This document shows, piece by piece, positions 7,553-16,496 of a stretch of 64,000 nucleotides of DNA. The translations under genes and the position numbers were made by a program. The number at the start of each line of letters is the position of its first letter. Within the stretch, counting starts at the first letter, position 1. The notes under the pieces are model-generated. The model did no database searches. It saw nothing but the letters and a program-made list of their open reading frames with translations, and was not told the DNA's origin. The stretch comes from Cellvibrionales bacterium UBA4451. Its GTDB lineage: Bacteria; Pseudomonadota; Gammaproteobacteria; Pseudomonadales; Porticoccaceae. The stretch is taken from the NCBI GenBank assembly GCA_002390285.1, contig DGPB01000002.1, positions 1 to 64,000 on the forward strand, given 5' to 3'.

Positions 7553-8899
7553 ATGACCAACGACTCTAAAAATGTATTGCAGCGTGGTTTGGACGGTATC
7601 CACGATCCATTTTCCAATTTCATTCGCGCCCAGACAACCACCAGCTTGTTTCTTCTGGTCGCTACAATCGCCGCCCTTTGGTGGGCAAACTCAGCTTATT
7701 CTTCTACCTACCAGAATCTGATACATACGCCGATTGGATTTTTTGTGGGGGAATTTGAGCTGCGGGCTTCACTCAAACACATTATTAATGATGGCTTGAT
7801 GGTGATATTTTTCTTCCTGCTTGGTCTTGAGATTAAACGGGAAGTACTTGCCGGAGACCTCGCTAGACCTGAAAATCGACGTATGTTGATTTTCTGTGCC
7901 GTCGGTGGAATGGTTTGTCCTGCTGTGATTTATTCCTTGTTCAACTGGTCGCTTGATTCACAGATTGGTTGGGGCATACCCATGGCAACTGATACTGCAT
8001 TTGCCTTGGGCGCCCTCACCCTTGTGAGAAAACATATACCTGTTAGCCTTCTGGCTTTTATCGTTGGCCTCGCCATTGTCGACGATGTCGGCGCGATACT
8101 GGTCATTGCGATATTTTATACTCAGGAAATATCTGTAATACACCTGTCGAGCGCGTTTATACTAGTAGCCTTTTTGGCAGTGGCCAACTATGCCGGCGTT
8201 CGCCAGCCAATATTCTATATTATCATCGGCGTTGCTGCGTGGTGGGCAACGCTCAAGTCCGGTGTTCATCCCACAGTTGCCGGTGTGGCGATTGCCTTGA
8301 TGGCGCCAGCAAGACCCGGATTGGCGTCAGGAATATTGCTTGATAAAGCAAAATTGACCATCAGTTCAATGCAGAAAAAAACAAAAGAGGTGGATGTTCT
8401 CGGTAGCAGACAAGATCACGAACAAGTATTAGAGGTGCGCAATTTTGCGGAACGCGCGAGCACACCCTTGCGTCGTTGGGAAGATGCACTGGCATTGCCG
8501 GTAGCATTATTTATCTTGCCATTGTTTGCATTGACCAATGCTGGTGTAGTGTTTGGTTTTAGTTCCTTTATCGATAGCCTCCAGCACCCAACGGGATTAG
8601 GCATTATTGCTGGACTCGTCATTGGGAAATTTATCGGTATTTCTGGCGCTTGCTGGCTGGGTTTGCGTTGCAAGATTGGCTGCTTGCCGGAAGGCGTTAA
8701 TTTCAAACATGTTATAGGTGTTTCTCTGATCGCAGGGATAGGGTTCACCATGTCCACTTTTATCGCCGCGCTGGGTTTTGATACGCAACCTGATCATCTC
8801 CATAATGCAAAAACATCAATTTTGGTGGCCTCAGTTCTTTCTGCAATTCTTGGCGTATTATATATCCGGATTACTTCTACAAAAAAACATACGCGATAA
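7553..8899 (+). CDS. nhaA: Na+/H+ antiporter NhaA
   Basis: 448 aa inner-membrane antiporter that exports Na+ or Li+ in exchange for protons, for salt and pH homeostasis. Family marks: 'DGLMVIFFFLLGLEIKREV' in TM2, 'PMATDTAFALGAL' (the pump Asp of TM4) and 'GLAIVDDVGAI' (the two adjacent Asp in TM5 that bind Na+), with about 12 hydrophobic segments. It is longer than E. coli NhaA (388 aa); the extra length is a charged loop at about residues 265-300 (KKTKEVDVLGSRQDHEQVLEV) and the N-terminus. It is a single gene, and an inverted repeat upstream may take part in control. Confidence 0.95.
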   Translation: MTNDSKNVLQRGLDGIHDPFSNFIRAQTTTSLFLLVATIAALWWANSAYSSTYQNLIHTPIGFFVGEFELRASLKHIINDGLMVIFFFLLGLEIKREVLAGDLARPENRRMLIFCAVGGMVCPAVIYSLFNWSLDSQIGWGIPMATDTAFALGALTLVRKHIPVSLLAFIVGLAIVDDVGAILVIAIFYTQEISVIHLSSAFILVAFLAVANYAGVRQPIFYIIIGVAAWWATLKSGVHPTVAGVAIALMAPARPGLASGILLDKAKLTISSMQKKTKEVDVLGSRQDHEQVLEVRNFAERASTPLRRWEDALALPVALFILPLFALTNAGVVFGFSSFIDSLQHPTGLGIIAGLVIGKFIGISGACWLGLRCKIGCLPEGVNFKHVIGVSLIAGIGFTMSTFIAALGFDTQPDHLHNAKTSILVASVLSAILGVLYIRITSTKKHTR

Positions 8900-8949
8900 C
8901 AAAACACTCAATTCGACATCAATAAACGGTGTAAATTAGTTGAAGCGTT

Positions 8950-9092
8950 AATAGTTGATTCTGGCGGCTCGAGTGGATTATTCGAGCTGACGCTCTCTCC
9001 CTTCGGGTCGCCGTCGCATCACTCCGGGGCTGTCTCGCCGCTCTGCAGCTCGGTTCGAACCACAGTCGGTGGTTCTCGACCGACAAATACTA
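8950..9092. other. Structured, tRNA-tail-like intergenic sequence
   Basis: This GC-richer stretch lies between nhaA and the tRNA-Val terminator and has no plausible gene. It holds nested palindromes such as CTCGAGTGGATTATTCGAG, GGTTCGAACC and GTCGGT...ACCGAC. 'GTTCGAACCAC' resembles the T-arm region of the neighbouring tRNA gene on this strand. It looks like a tRNA-associated repeat remnant. Confidence 0.4.
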
Positions 9093-9100
9093 GCCAAAAA

Positions 9101-9126
9101 AAAGCCCACCTGAAAAGGTGGGCTTT
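9101..9126 (-). terminator. Rho-independent terminator after tRNA-Val(GAC)
   Basis: AAAGCCCACCT and AGGTGGGCTTT form an 11-bp stem with a GAAA loop (9101-9126). On the minus strand it is followed by a run of T, right after the tRNA. Confidence 0.85.
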
Positions 9127-9132
9127 AGTTTT

Positions 9133-9209
9133 TGGTAGGCACGAGTGGATTCGAACCACCGACCCCCACCATGTCAAGGTGGTGCTCTAACCAACTGAGC
9201 TACGTGCCT
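9133..9209 (-). tRNA. tRNA-Val(GAC)
   Basis: 77 nt on the minus strand with acceptor AGGCACG/CGTGCCT, encoded CCA, and anticodon loop TTGACAT (anticodon GAC). Terminator and promoter are both visible, so it is a stand-alone tRNA unit. Confidence 0.95.
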
Positions 9210-9245
9210 GCTACTAGCCTGTCGGCTACTAACTAAGAGGCGCCT

Positions 9246-9274
9246 AATTTACCAGCGGATGCCCGTTGTGACAA
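9246..9274 (-). promoter_or_regulatory. Promoter of tRNA-Val(GAC)
   Basis: Minus-strand TTGTCA (9274-9269) and TAAATT (9251-9246) with 17-nt spacing, ending 37 nt upstream of the tRNA. Confidence 0.6.
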
Positions 9275-9321
9275 GGAGATTTCCCGCATAACGTCGGGCT
9301 ATGGGTAAATATAAGGGCCGC

Positions 9322-9349
9322 TTGATTCTGACTATTATGACGGTAGAAT
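9322..9349 (+). promoter_or_regulatory. Promoter of the thrS operon
   Basis: TTGATT (9322-9327), 16-nt spacer, TAGAAT (9344-9349). This gives a leader of about 75 nt before thrS, in which the palindrome CTGCAATTGCAG (9369-9380) can fold. E. coli thrS is controlled by a tRNA-Thr-like operator in this leader; I cannot identify such a structure here. Confidence 0.6.
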
Positions 9350-9430
9350 GCACCCTTTCATTATATCGCTGCAATTGCAGCATTAACCATGTGGCCTTTA
9401 GTAGGGGTCACCACTGGAAAGGACAAAATT

Positions 9431-11356
9431 ATGCCTGTTATTACTCTTCCTGACGGTAGTCAACGTAGTTTCGATAACGCCATTAGTATCCACGATGTTG
9501 CCGCTGATATTGGCCCCGGTCTTGCTAAGGCTGCGCTGGCCGGAAAAATTGACGGTGAACTATTAGATACCTCGTATCTCATTGAAAATGATGTTGATCT
9601 GGCTATCGTGACAGATAAGTCCAATGAGGCACTTGAAATCATTCGTCATTCAACGGCCCATTTGTTGGCTCAGGCCGTTAAGCAGTTGTTCCCCTCAGCC
9701 CAAGTGACCATTGGTCCCGTGATAGAGAATGGCTTCTTTTATGATTTCGCCTTTGAGCGGGCATTTACACCTGAAGATTTGGATGCCATCACAGGCAGGA
9801 TGAAGGTGCTAGCTGAGTCAGACGACAAGGTAGTCCGTCGGGTTCTCTCCCGGGATGAAGCTGTCGGCTATTTTCGTCATCTCGGGGAGAACTACAAAGC
9901 AGAAATTATTGAAGATATCCCTTCAGACCAGGAATTATCATTGTACCGCCAAGGTGAATTTGAAGATCTCTGTCGGGGTCCTCATGTGCCTTCCACTGGC
10001 AGGTTGAAATACTTCAAGCTAATGAAGGTGGCTGGAGCCTACTGGCGAGGCGACTCTAATAACGAAATGCTGCAGCGGATTTACGGTACCGCATGGACGA
10101 GTAAGAAAGAGTTAAAGGCGCATCTGTTTCAATTAGAAGAAGCAGAAAAACGTGATCATCGGAAACTGGCGAAAAAATTTAATCTGTTTCATATGCAGGA
10201 AGAGGCACCGGGTATGGTGTTCTGGCACCCTAAAGGCTGGAGTGTTTATACCGAAGTAGAGCGCTATATGCGTGAGGTGCAGCGGAATAACGGTTACCGT
10301 GAGATTAAGACCCCTTTGGTCGTTGATCGGACATTGTGGGAGCGATCGGGGCATTGGGATAAATTCCGCGAGAATATGTTTACGGTTGAGTCAGAATCGC
10401 GTGATTACGCTGTGAAGCCGATGAACTGCCCTTGTCATATTCAGGTGTATAACCAAGGCTTAAAGAGCTACCGCGATCTACCGCTGAGGCTGGCAGAGTT
10501 TGGCTCTTGCCACCGCAACGAAGCGTCAGGAACGCTCCATGGGTTAATGCGTGTGCGTGGTTTTGTGCAGGACGATGCCCATATTTTCTGTACGGAAGCT
10601 CAGGTTCAGAATGAAGTGTCGGTTTTCAGTGACTTGTTATTTGATGTCTATCGGGACTTCGGTTTTGAAGATGTCATTATTCGTCTATCAACTCGGCCAG
10701 AAGAGCGTGTGGGTAGCGATGAGGTTTGGGATAAAGCCGAGAAGGCACTTGCTGATGCTTTGGTGGCGAAAGGGTTGGACTATGAGTTACTTCCTGGTGA
10801 AGGTGCGTTCTATGGTCCAAAAATTGAATATTCATTGAAGGATTGTCTTGGGCGGGTTTGGCAGTTGGGTACTATCCAGGTAGATTTTTCAATGCCGGGA
10901 CGCCTGGATGCTCAATATGTATCGGAAGATGGTTCACGTCAGGTTCCGGTGATGTTACACCGTGCTATTTTGGGTTCTTTTGAGCGATTTATCGGTATTT
11001 TGATTGAACATTACGAGGGCGCTTTCCCCACTTGGCTCGCACCAGAGCAAGCAGTTGTGATGAATATTACGGACACTCAGGCCGAATATGTGAAGAAAGT
11101 GACGGATTCCTTGAAAAACAAGGGGTTCCGGGTCGAAAATGACTTGAGAAACGAAAAGATCGGCTTTAAAATCCGCGAGCACACAATTCAGAAAGTTCCC
11201 TACCTGTTAGTTGTCGGTGATAGGGAAGTTGAAACGCAGACCGTGGCAGTGCGTACACGCGGTGGTGAAGACTTAGGCATTATGCGTATTGCAGAGTTTG
11301 CCGGGCTTCTCACTCAGGACGTCGATCGCCGCGGTCGCGTGCATTTAAAAGACTGA
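9431..11356 (+). CDS. thrS: Threonyl-tRNA synthetase
   Basis: 641 aa class II synthetase charging tRNA-Thr (E. coli 642 aa). ATG 9431 is chosen over the open upstream frame (9389) because GGAAAGGA sits 6-12 nt before it and the N-terminus MPVITLPDGS matches the TGS domain. Domains: TGS 1-60, editing domain with H73/H77 (RHSTAHLLAQA) and C181 (DLCRGPH), class II core from about 245 with zinc ligands C333 (MNCPCH) and H384 (DDAHIF), and a C-terminal anticodon domain. First gene of the thrS-infC-rpmI-rplT cluster; infC starts 13 nt after its stop. Confidence 0.97.
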   Translation: MPVITLPDGSQRSFDNAISIHDVAADIGPGLAKAALAGKIDGELLDTSYLIENDVDLAIVTDKSNEALEIIRHSTAHLLAQAVKQLFPSAQVTIGPVIENGFFYDFAFERAFTPEDLDAITGRMKVLAESDDKVVRRVLSRDEAVGYFRHLGENYKAEIIEDIPSDQELSLYRQGEFEDLCRGPHVPSTGRLKYFKLMKVAGAYWRGDSNNEMLQRIYGTAWTSKKELKAHLFQLEEAEKRDHRKLAKKFNLFHMQEEAPGMVFWHPKGWSVYTEVERYMREVQRNNGYREIKTPLVVDRTLWERSGHWDKFRENMFTVESESRDYAVKPMNCPCHIQVYNQGLKSYRDLPLRLAEFGSCHRNEASGTLHGLMRVRGFVQDDAHIFCTEAQVQNEVSVFSDLLFDVYRDFGFEDVIIRLSTRPEERVGSDEVWDKAEKALADALVAKGLDYELLPGEGAFYGPKIEYSLKDCLGRVWQLGTIQVDFSMPGRLDAQYVSEDGSRQVPVMLHRAILGSFERFIGILIEHYEGAFPTWLAPEQAVVMNITDTQAEYVKKVTDSLKNKGFRVENDLRNEKIGFKIREHTIQKVPYLLVVGDREVETQTVAVRTRGGEDLGIMRIAEFAGLLTQDVDRRGRVHLKD

Positions 11357-11369
11357 AGCTGGAGATTAA

Positions 11370-11915
11370 ATTATCAAGAAAAGCTATGGCAAGGGATCAG
11401 CAAAACGATCTCGTATGAACGAAGAGATTGATGTCCCTGAAGTACGTTTAATTGACGCCAATGGAGAACAGGCAGGCATTGTTAGCTTAGATGAAGCTAT
11501 AAGTGCAGCTCAGGCAGCAAGTTTGGATCTGGTGGAAATTTCCCCAGATGCCGAGCCACCTGTTTGTAAGGTGATGGATTACGGCAAGAAGCTGTTTGAA
11601 ACAAAGAAACAGGTAACCGCTCAGCGTAAGAAGCAGAAGCAGACTCAGGTCAAAGAAATGAAGTTTCGTCCGGGAACGGATGTCGGTGACTATGAGATTA
11701 AGTTACGTAATGTGACGCGGTTCTTGGAGAATGGCGATAAGGCGAAGGTAACCCTTAGGTTTCGTGGTCGTGAAATGGCGCACCAGGAACTCGGTATGCA
11801 AATGCTTAAGCGTATCGAGGTAGACCTAGAGGAATTGGGAACAGTCGAGCAATATCCAAAGATGGAAGGTCGGCAGCTCACAATGGTTATCGCCCCGAGA
11901 AGCAAGAAAAAATAG
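11370..11915 (+). CDS. infC: Translation initiation factor IF-3 (AUU start)
   Basis: IF-3 binds the 30S subunit and proofreads start-codon selection. The first ATG in frame (11415) would give 166 aa and delete the usual basic N-terminus. In frame upstream are ATT 11370 and ATC 11373, directly after an in-frame TAA, with GGAG (11361-11364) 5 nt before ATT. Starting there gives 181 aa (E. coli 180), beginning MIKKSYGKG or similar. Use of AUU is the known device by which IF-3 represses its own mRNA. N-domain 'APEVRLI'-type segment (VPEVRLIDANGEQ), linker with 'KKLFETKKQ', C-domain 'KEMKFRPGTDVGDYEIK'. Confidence 0.93.
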   Translation: MIKKSYGKGSAKRSRMNEEIDVPEVRLIDANGEQAGIVSLDEAISAAQAASLDLVEISPDAEPPVCKVMDYGKKLFETKKQVTAQRKKQKQTQVKEMKFRPGTDVGDYEIKLRNVTRFLENGDKAKVTLRFRGREMAHQELGMQMLKRIEVDLEELGTVEQYPKMEGRQLTMVIAPRSKKK

Positions 11916-12051
11916 TAAGCATTAAAAAGTAGTTAGTAAAAAGTAGAGTAAGCAGGAAGAAGTAAAAAGTGCTACCCGCGTTCAGCCTTTGGCAGACTGT
12001 CCGGGAGTGATTTCTTCTAAATTTAAACCCGTATATTCACGGAGAACTAAA
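11916..12051 (+). other. infC-rpmI spacer with A-rich repeats
   Basis: 136 nt between infC and rpmI. The first half repeats AAAAAGTAG, TAAAAAGTAGAGTAAG and AGTAAAAAGTG; the second half is more structured. In E. coli, L20 represses rpmI-rplT by binding this part of the mRNA, so an operator here is plausible but not shown. Confidence 0.35.
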
Positions 12052-12243
12052 ATGCCAAAAGCAAAAGCCCATAGCGGTGCAAGCAAGCGCTTTAAGAAAA
12101 CCGGCGCTGGCTATAAGCACAAACACGCTAACAGAAGTCACATCCTCACAAAAATGTCTCAGAAACGTAAACGTAATCTACGAGGTACCAGCACAATAAC
12201 GGCTGCTGATTCCCCGCTGATTGATCGTCTGTTGCGTTCCTGA
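12052..12243 (+). CDS. rpmI: 50S ribosomal protein L35
   Basis: 63 aa, basic, MPKAKAHSGASKRFKKTG, matching L35 (E. coli 65 aa). ATG 12052 is preceded by GGAG at 7 nt spacing; the longer open frame (from 11989) only adds leader codons. Co-transcribed with rplT, 29 nt apart. Confidence 0.96.
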   Translation: MPKAKAHSGASKRFKKTGAGYKHKHANRSHILTKMSQKRKRNLRGTSTITAADSPLIDRLLRS

Positions 12244-12272
12244 TTAACCGAATTGTTTGAGAGGATAAAGAT

Positions 12273-12629
12273 ATGCCACGCGTAAAACGAGGTGTCACCG
12301 CACACCGCCGCCACAAGAAAGTTCTAAAGCAAGCAAAAGGTTACTACGGTGCACGCAGCCGGGTATTCCGGGTTGCTACTCAGGCAGTCACCAAAGCCGG
12401 GCAATATGCCTACCGTGACCGTCGTGTTAAAAAACGTACGTTCCGTGCTTTGTGGATCACTCGGATCAATGCCCAGTCTCGTGTTGAAGGTTTGAGCTAC
12501 AGCCGCCTGATCGCTGGTCTTAAGAAAGCCAGTATTGAGCTTGATCGTCGCGTTTTGGCTGACCTAGCCGTACACGACAAGGCTGCATTTGCATCTGTTG
12601 TAGAACAGGCGAAGGCTGCCCTAGCTTAA
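12273..12629 (+). CDS. rplT: 50S ribosomal protein L20
   Basis: 118 aa (E. coli 118 aa), MPRVKRGVTAHRRHKKVLKQ; binds 23S rRNA early in 50S assembly and in known bacteria also represses its own operon. GAGG precedes the start at suitable distance. Last gene before a terminator. Confidence 0.97.
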   Translation: MPRVKRGVTAHRRHKKVLKQAKGYYGARSRVFRVATQAVTKAGQYAYRDRRVKKRTFRALWITRINAQSRVEGLSYSRLIAGLKKASIELDRRVLADLAVHDKAAFASVVEQAKAALA

Positions 12630-12675
12630 CATTCATGCCGAGTGTTTCGGTGTTGAGTGAAAATGCAATGAAGGG

Positions 12676-12706
12676 GGGAAAGGGCCGGTGCTCTTTCCCT
12701 TTTTTT
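12676..12706 (+). terminator. Terminator between rplT and pheS
   Basis: GGGAAAG (12676-12682) pairs with CTTTCCC (12693-12699), followed by seven T. It may be partly read through, as at the E. coli pheST attenuator, but no Phe-rich leader peptide is visible. Confidence 0.8.
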
Positions 12707-12742
12707 GTTTTAATGCACGCCTTTTTATAGGGGCAAAGAAGA

Positions 12743-13756
12743 ATGGAAAACCTTGAGCTTCTTGCAAGCGAAGCTGAAAAGGCCGTCGATCAGGCGGCTG
12801 ATGTTGCCTCTCTCGATCTGGTGCGGGTTGAATACTTGGGCAAGAAGGGCTTACTGACAGGCCTGTTAAAAGCCCTCGGAAAGCTGTCGGCTGAAGAGCG
12901 GCCAGCGGCGGGTGCCCGTATCAATGAGGTTAAGCAACAGGTTCAGGCTAAAATCAACCTGCGTCGGGATAACCTTGAGAATACGGCTGTGGAAGCTCGG
13001 CTAGCTAGTGAGGCTGTTGATGTTACTCTGCCGGGCCGTGGCGAAGATGTGGGTGGATTACATTTGATCACCCATACGATGGAGCGAATAGAATCATTTT
13101 TTACCCGGGTGGGTTATACGGTAGAAGAGGGGCCGGAAATCGAGGATGATTACCATAACTTTGAAGCGCTAAATATTCCTGCCCATCATCCAGCACGGGC
13201 GATGCATGACACGTTTTACGTGAATGATAATACGGTGCTTCGCACTCATACATCACCCGTTCAGATTCGTACCCTGGAGTCTCAGGAGCCGCCAGTTCGC
13301 ATTATTTGCCCTGGCCGAGTCTACCGTTGTGACTCTGACCTTACCCATACTCCGATGTTTCACCAGGTGGAAGGGTTGGTGGTGGACCAGGATGTGAGTA
13401 TGGCTGATTTGAAAGGTACTATTGATCAGTTTCTAAAAGCATTTTTTGAGGCAGACTTTCCAGTACGTTTCCGTCCATCCTACTTTCCCTTCACTGAGCC
13501 TTCTGCAGAGGTCGATATTCAGTGTACAAATTGCAGGGGTAAAGGCTGCCGTATCTGTAAAAATACGGGCTGGTTAGAGGTGATGGGTTGCGGCATGGTG
13601 CATCCCAACGTCTTTGCACACTGTGACGTGGATGCGACTAAATACAGTGGTTTTGCCTTTGGCATGGGCGTTGAGCGATTGGCGATGCTCCGTTACGGTG
13701 TTAATGATCTTAGATTGTTTTTTGAGAACGATTTACAGTTCTTAAAGCAGTTTTAA
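12743..13756 (+). CDS. pheS: Phenylalanyl-tRNA synthetase alpha subunit
   Basis: 337 aa (E. coli 327), catalytic class II subunit of the alpha2-beta2 enzyme. N-terminal coiled coil about 1-100, then motif 1 region, motif 2 (RVYRCDSDLTHTPMFHQVEGL), Phe-pocket 'SYFPFTEPSAEVDIQC' and motif 3 'GFAFGMGVERLAMLRYG'. A Cys cluster (CTNCRGKGCRICKNTGWLE, about 263-281) is present in a region where some PheS proteins carry such Cys residues. RBS AGGGGC before ATG. pheT follows 51 nt later. Confidence 0.97.
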   Translation: MENLELLASEAEKAVDQAADVASLDLVRVEYLGKKGLLTGLLKALGKLSAEERPAAGARINEVKQQVQAKINLRRDNLENTAVEARLASEAVDVTLPGRGEDVGGLHLITHTMERIESFFTRVGYTVEEGPEIEDDYHNFEALNIPAHHPARAMHDTFYVNDNTVLRTHTSPVQIRTLESQEPPVRIICPGRVYRCDSDLTHTPMFHQVEGLVVDQDVSMADLKGTIDQFLKAFFEADFPVRFRPSYFPFTEPSAEVDIQCTNCRGKGCRICKNTGWLEVMGCGMVHPNVFAHCDVDATKYSGFAFGMGVERLAMLRYGVNDLRLFFENDLQFLKQF

Positions 13757-13807
13757 AACAATTAGTTACTGTTGATACTTAAAGTAAATAATTATATTTG
13801 GTGAGAA

Positions 13808-16189
13808 ATGAAATTCAGTGAATCCTGGTTGCGGGAATGGGTAACACCGGCGATTGATACCACAGAACTGGTTGCCCAGTTAACTATGGCAGGCCTCGAA
13901 GTGGATGCTGTTGAGCCAGTGGCTCCAGCCTTCAGTGGTGTTGTTGTTGGTCAGATAGTCTCCATAGAGCAACACCCTAATGCCGATAAACTGCGAATTT
14001 GTCAGGTGGCTGGTGGCAGCGAAGATTTGGTTCAGGTGGTTTGTGGTGCACCCAATGCTTGCGAGGGGTTAAAAATTCCTTTTGCCACGGTAGGAGCCAC
14101 ATTGCCTGGCGATTTGAATATCAGTAAGGCCAAGCTGAGAGACATAGAATCATTCGGCATGCTCTGTGCTGAGGAAGAGCTGGGAATGGGTGATGGCTCT
14201 GATGGCTTGTGGGCGTTACCTGTTGACGCACCGGTAGGTGCAGACCTGCGCGAGTATTTGAGTCTGGATGATCAGATCATTGAGGTGGATTTAACCCCTA
14301 ACCGGGGTGATTGCTTGAGTATTCGTGGTTTGGCTCGTGAAACAGGGGTGTTGAATCAAGTGCCTGTTAATGAACAGGGCTGTGAGCCGGTTGAGCCGGT
14401 GATTAGCGACAGCTTTAATATTGAGTTACGTACTCCTGAAGCCTGCCCAAGATACGTGGGAAGAATTGTCCGCAATATCAATACAGCTGCGAAATCTCCC
14501 CTTTGGTTGCAAGAAAAGCTTCGTCGCAGTGGTGTTCGAAGTATTGATCCCATTGTTGATGTGACGAACTTTGTGATGTTGGAACTGGGTCAGCCAATGC
14601 ATGCTTTTGACTTTGCCAAGCTCGAAGGTGGCATGGTGGTGCGGATGGCAGAGCAGGGCGAGAAGCTACGGCTGTTGGATGGTTCTGATGTGGTTCTTAA
14701 TGCCGATACGCTTGTCATTGCGGATCAACAAAAGGCGGTAGCAATGGCCGGTATCATGGGCGGTGAAGAGACCGCTGTAAGCAGCGATACCCGTGATATT
14801 TTTCTGGAAAGTGCCTTCTTTAACCCCATTGCTATTGCAGGTCGTTCTCGTGCTTACGGGATGCATACAGATTCATCTCATCGCTTTGAGCGTGGTGTTG
14901 ACCCTCAGCTACAAGAAGCCGCGGTAGAGCGTGCGACCTTGCTGTTATTGGAGATTGTCGGTGGTGAGGTTGGGCCTCTTACTATCGTCGAGGATAAATC
15001 GCATCTGCCCAATGTGGCCGAAGTGACGTTGACCGCAGCGCGTCTCCAGCAGCAGCTGGGATTGTTGCTTGAGCCTAGTCAGATTGAGGATATCTTACAG
15101 CGATTGGGCCTGACAATACTAAAAGTAGATGAAGAGGGCTGGACGTGTAAAGCCCCAAGTTGGCGCTTTGACGTAGAAATTGAGGCGGATCTGATCGAAG
15201 AGATAGCTCGCATCTATGGGTACAATCGCCTACCTACGGCCACGATTGCCACCGCATTATCCATTGAGGGTGTTCCTGAAACCCGACAAGGGTTACCTGC
15301 ATTAAGGCAGCAATTGATTGCACGCGGCTATTTTGAAGCTATTACCTACTGTTTCGTTGACCCTGCGGTTCAGCAACAACTTGACCCTGGTTTAGACACG
15401 CTGGCCCTGGCTAACCCTATCGCGAGCGATATGTCTGTGATGAGAACGACCCTGTGGTCTGGGCTCTTGCCAACTATTCGCCACAACCTTAATAGACAGC
15501 ACAGCCGGGTTAGGTTATTTGAAACAGGTCTTAGCTTTGTACCTGAGGGCAATTCACTTCGCCAGGAATCGATGATTGCAGGTGCTATAACAGGTAGCCG
15601 GTCACCTGAGGGATGGGTCAATAACCAGGAAGACGTGGACTTCTTTGATATTAAGGCCGATGTGGAAGCCTTGCTGCAGATTGGTCATGTCTATGAGCAG
15701 TTTAGTTTTGTTGCAGCCGAACATCCTGCGCTACACCCGGGTCAGTGCGCTAAGATTGAGCGTAACGGTGAGTTGGTGGGTTATCTGGGCCAATTGCATC
15801 CTAGGGTGCAGAAAGCATTGGATCTGAGTCAACCTGTCTTTGTATTCGAAATGTGCTTGAGCCAAGTACTAGAAGATGAGCTACCCTTCTTTAAAGGGAT
15901 TAGTAAGTTTCCAGAGGTTCGCCGTGATTTGGCGATCATTGTCGATGAGAATATTTCTGCTGCCGCCTTGTGTAAGACTGTTCGTCAGAATGCCGGTGAG
16001 CAATTGGTAGACTTAAAGGTGTTTGATGTTTATCAAGGAAAAGGCATTGAAAACAATAGAAAAAGTGTTGCATTAGGGTTGACCTTTAGAGCCAGTTCGC
16101 GCACGCTTACAGAAGACGAAATTAATGTCGCTTTAGAACGTGTACTAGGCGCTCTAGAAAAGCAATACTCAGCGAGCCTTAGAGGTTAA
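13808..16189 (+). CDS. pheT: Phenylalanyl-tRNA synthetase beta subunit
   Basis: 793 aa (E. coli 795). N-terminal tRNA-binding EMAP-like domain about 40-150 (GQIVSIEQHPNADKLRICQV), B3/B4 editing domain about 210-390, B5 about 400-475, and C-terminal ferredoxin-fold anticodon-binding domain about 700-793 (FPEVRRDLAIIVDENI). GGTGAG precedes the ATG. Forms the heterotetramer with PheS; ihfA starts 7 nt after its stop. Confidence 0.97.
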   Translation: MKFSESWLREWVTPAIDTTELVAQLTMAGLEVDAVEPVAPAFSGVVVGQIVSIEQHPNADKLRICQVAGGSEDLVQVVCGAPNACEGLKIPFATVGATLPGDLNISKAKLRDIESFGMLCAEEELGMGDGSDGLWALPVDAPVGADLREYLSLDDQIIEVDLTPNRGDCLSIRGLARETGVLNQVPVNEQGCEPVEPVISDSFNIELRTPEACPRYVGRIVRNINTAAKSPLWLQEKLRRSGVRSIDPIVDVTNFVMLELGQPMHAFDFAKLEGGMVVRMAEQGEKLRLLDGSDVVLNADTLVIADQQKAVAMAGIMGGEETAVSSDTRDIFLESAFFNPIAIAGRSRAYGMHTDSSHRFERGVDPQLQEAAVERATLLLLEIVGGEVGPLTIVEDKSHLPNVAEVTLTAARLQQQLGLLLEPSQIEDILQRLGLTILKVDEEGWTCKAPSWRFDVEIEADLIEEIARIYGYNRLPTATIATALSIEGVPETRQGLPALRQQLIARGYFEAITYCFVDPAVQQQLDPGLDTLALANPIASDMSVMRTTLWSGLLPTIRHNLNRQHSRVRLFETGLSFVPEGNSLRQESMIAGAITGSRSPEGWVNNQEDVDFFDIKADVEALLQIGHVYEQFSFVAAEHPALHPGQCAKIERNGELVGYLGQLHPRVQKALDLSQPVFVFEMCLSQVLEDELPFFKGISKFPEVRRDLAIIVDENISAAALCKTVRQNAGEQLVDLKVFDVYQGKGIENNRKSVALGLTFRASSRTLTEDEINVALERVLGALEKQYSASLRG

Positions 16190-16196
16190 GTTAGAC

Positions 16197-16496
16197 ATGT
16201 CAGCACTCACAAAAGCCGATCTTGCCGAAATGCTCTTTGATGAGCTTGGTTTGAATAAACGAGAAGCCAAGGAGATTGTTGAGTCCTTCTTCGAAGAGAT
16301 CAGATCCGCTCTTGAAGGTAATGAGCAGGTCAAGCTGTCCGGTTTTGGTAATTTTGAGTTGCGTGATAAAAATTCTCGTCCGGGTCGTAATCCTAAAACG
16401 GGGGAGGAAATCCCAATTTCTGCCAGACGTGTGGTGACCTTTAAGCCAGGCCAGAAGTTAAAGGCAAGAGTGGAAAGTTATGCTGGAACCGAGTAA
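16197..16496 (+). CDS. ihfA: Integration host factor alpha subunit
   Basis: 99 aa HU/IHF-fold DNA-bending protein (E. coli 99 aa): MSALTKADLAEMLFDELGLN, and the DNA-intercalating arm 'RPGRNPKTGEEIPISARRVV' with its conserved Pro. The pheT-ihfA link is standard in gammaproteobacteria. The last 17 nt overlap the next gene. Confidence 0.97.
   Translation: MSALTKADLAEMLFDELGLNKREAKEIVESFFEEIRSALEGNEQVKLSGFGNFELRDKNSRPGRNPKTGEEIPISARRVVTFKPGQKLKARVESYAGTE

Noticed and set aside
12630..12742. Phe-rich leader peptide for pheST attenuation
   Set aside because: No Phe-rich short ORF precedes the terminator; the only short frames here have no Phe run.
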